A stretch of DNA of 16,287 bases, from positions 1-16,287 of the forward strand of contig JAEZXF010000235.1 in NCBI GenBank assembly GCA_023419995.1, in the 5' to 3' direction. Source of the stretch: Pseudomonadota bacterium. GTDB lineage: Bacteria > Pseudomonadota > Alphaproteobacteria > Rhizobiales > Rhizobiaceae. Within the stretch, counting starts at the first letter, position 1; every line of letters starts with the position of its first letter. The notes under the pieces were generated by a model, which had not been told where the DNA came from, searched no databases, and saw only the letters and a list, made by a program, of their open reading frames with translations. The position numbers and the translations under genes were made by a program. Positions 15,953 through 16,287 of this stretch are shown piece after piece.

Positions 15953-16287
15953 TAGTAGGCGGCACCCGCTCCGTTGGCGTCGGGCGTGCCGAGCGCGGCG
16001 GCGGCGCCGTAGCCGCCGGACATGCCCTTGCGGTAGCGCGCCGCGGCCTGGGTGCGGTTGCTGACGCGCAGCTTGGACAGAAGGTTGTGCACGTGCACCT
16101 TCACCGTGTGCTCGGAGAGCGACATCTTGTGCGCGATCAGCTTGTTCTGGTGGCCTTCCGACAGGAGCTCGAGGATCTCGCGCTCGCGCGCGGTCAGGGC
16201 GGTCATGGCCGGGGACACCGCTGCGGCGTCTTGCGGGGCAGCGGCGGCCGGCATCGCGGGCGGCGCCGGCGCGGCGAGGGGCGGCAG
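15952..16287 (-). CDS. LuxR/NarL-type response regulator, C-terminal part (runs off window)
   Basis: The frame is open to the window edge, giving the last 111 residues of a DNA-binding regulator. The GerE-type helix-turn-helix is clear: LTAREREILELLSEGHQNKLIAHKM, then LSEHTVKVHVHNLLSKLRVSNRTQAAARY. The preceding visible stretch is a Pro/Ala-rich linker (LPPLAAPAPPAMPAAAAP), as often joins a receiver domain to its output domain. An in-frame ATG at 16254 exists but falls inside this linker and is unlikely to be the start. An N-terminal REC domain is expected beyond the edge but not seen. It is first in a transcript with the HEPN-like gene. Regulators of this type next to polysaccharide loci often control surface glycans; that link is inference here. 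Confidence 0.88.
   Translation of the reverse strand: MPPLAAPAPPAMPAAAAPQDAAAVSPAMTALTAREREILELLSEGHQNKLIAHKMSLSEHTVKVHVHNLLSKLRVSNRTQAAARYRKGMSGGYGAAAALGTPDANGAGAAY

Overview
The window looks like GC-rich chromosomal DNA from an alphaproteobacterium, most likely of the order Hyphomicrobiales (Rhizobiales). The evidence is the run pyk / DUF1036 / N-formylglutamate amidohydrolase-like / DUF1244 / GapR (DUF2312), which I recognise as a rhizobial-type housekeeping neighbourhood. Family or genus cannot be fixed by eye. I saw no tRNA, rRNA, CRISPR array, transposase or phage gene.

Left end (1-664): a broken alpha/beta hydrolase. Its N-terminal part reads on the minus strand up to about position 186 and its C-terminal part reads on the plus strand from about 188. 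The same gene therefore meets itself head to head, which means an internal inversion or an assembly foldback. Housekeeping block (763-5541): pyruvate kinase and a secreted DUF1036 protein on the minus strand, coupled by an ATGA overlap. Diverging from them on the plus strand are an N-formylglutamate amidohydrolase family protein, DUF1244, GapR and an iron-dependent alcohol dehydrogenase.

Polysaccharide block (5774-13995): a five-gene minus-strand operon runs, in transcription order, as a small secreted protein resembling a Ca-dependent xylan-binding module (CBM60/CBM36 type), UDP-glucuronate decarboxylase (UDP-xylose synthase), UDP-glucose 6-dehydrogenase, a membrane GT2 glycosyltransferase with the D/DxD/ED/QxxRW signature of processive synthases, and an SDR epimerase. 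It is flanked on both sides by plus-strand GH10 (xylanase-family) enzymes with Tat-type leaders. Ugd plus Uxs convert UDP-glucose to UDP-xylose. Together with a xylan-binding-like protein and two xylanase-family hydrolases, this suggests that the cell makes and remodels its own xylose-containing, possibly xylan-like, extracellular glycan. This is the main discovery candidate of the window. No export or secretion partner (Wza/Wzc/BcsB type) is visible, so the locus is either incomplete here or relies on genes elsewhere.

Regulatory right end (14180-16287): a small SARP-like regulator (winged helix plus BTAD), a strikingly AT-rich gene-free stretch of about 450 bp upstream of it, a small protein with an R-x4-H (HEPN-like) motif, and the C-terminal end of a LuxR/NarL-type response regulator that runs off the window. 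Position suggests, but does not prove, that these control the polysaccharide genes.
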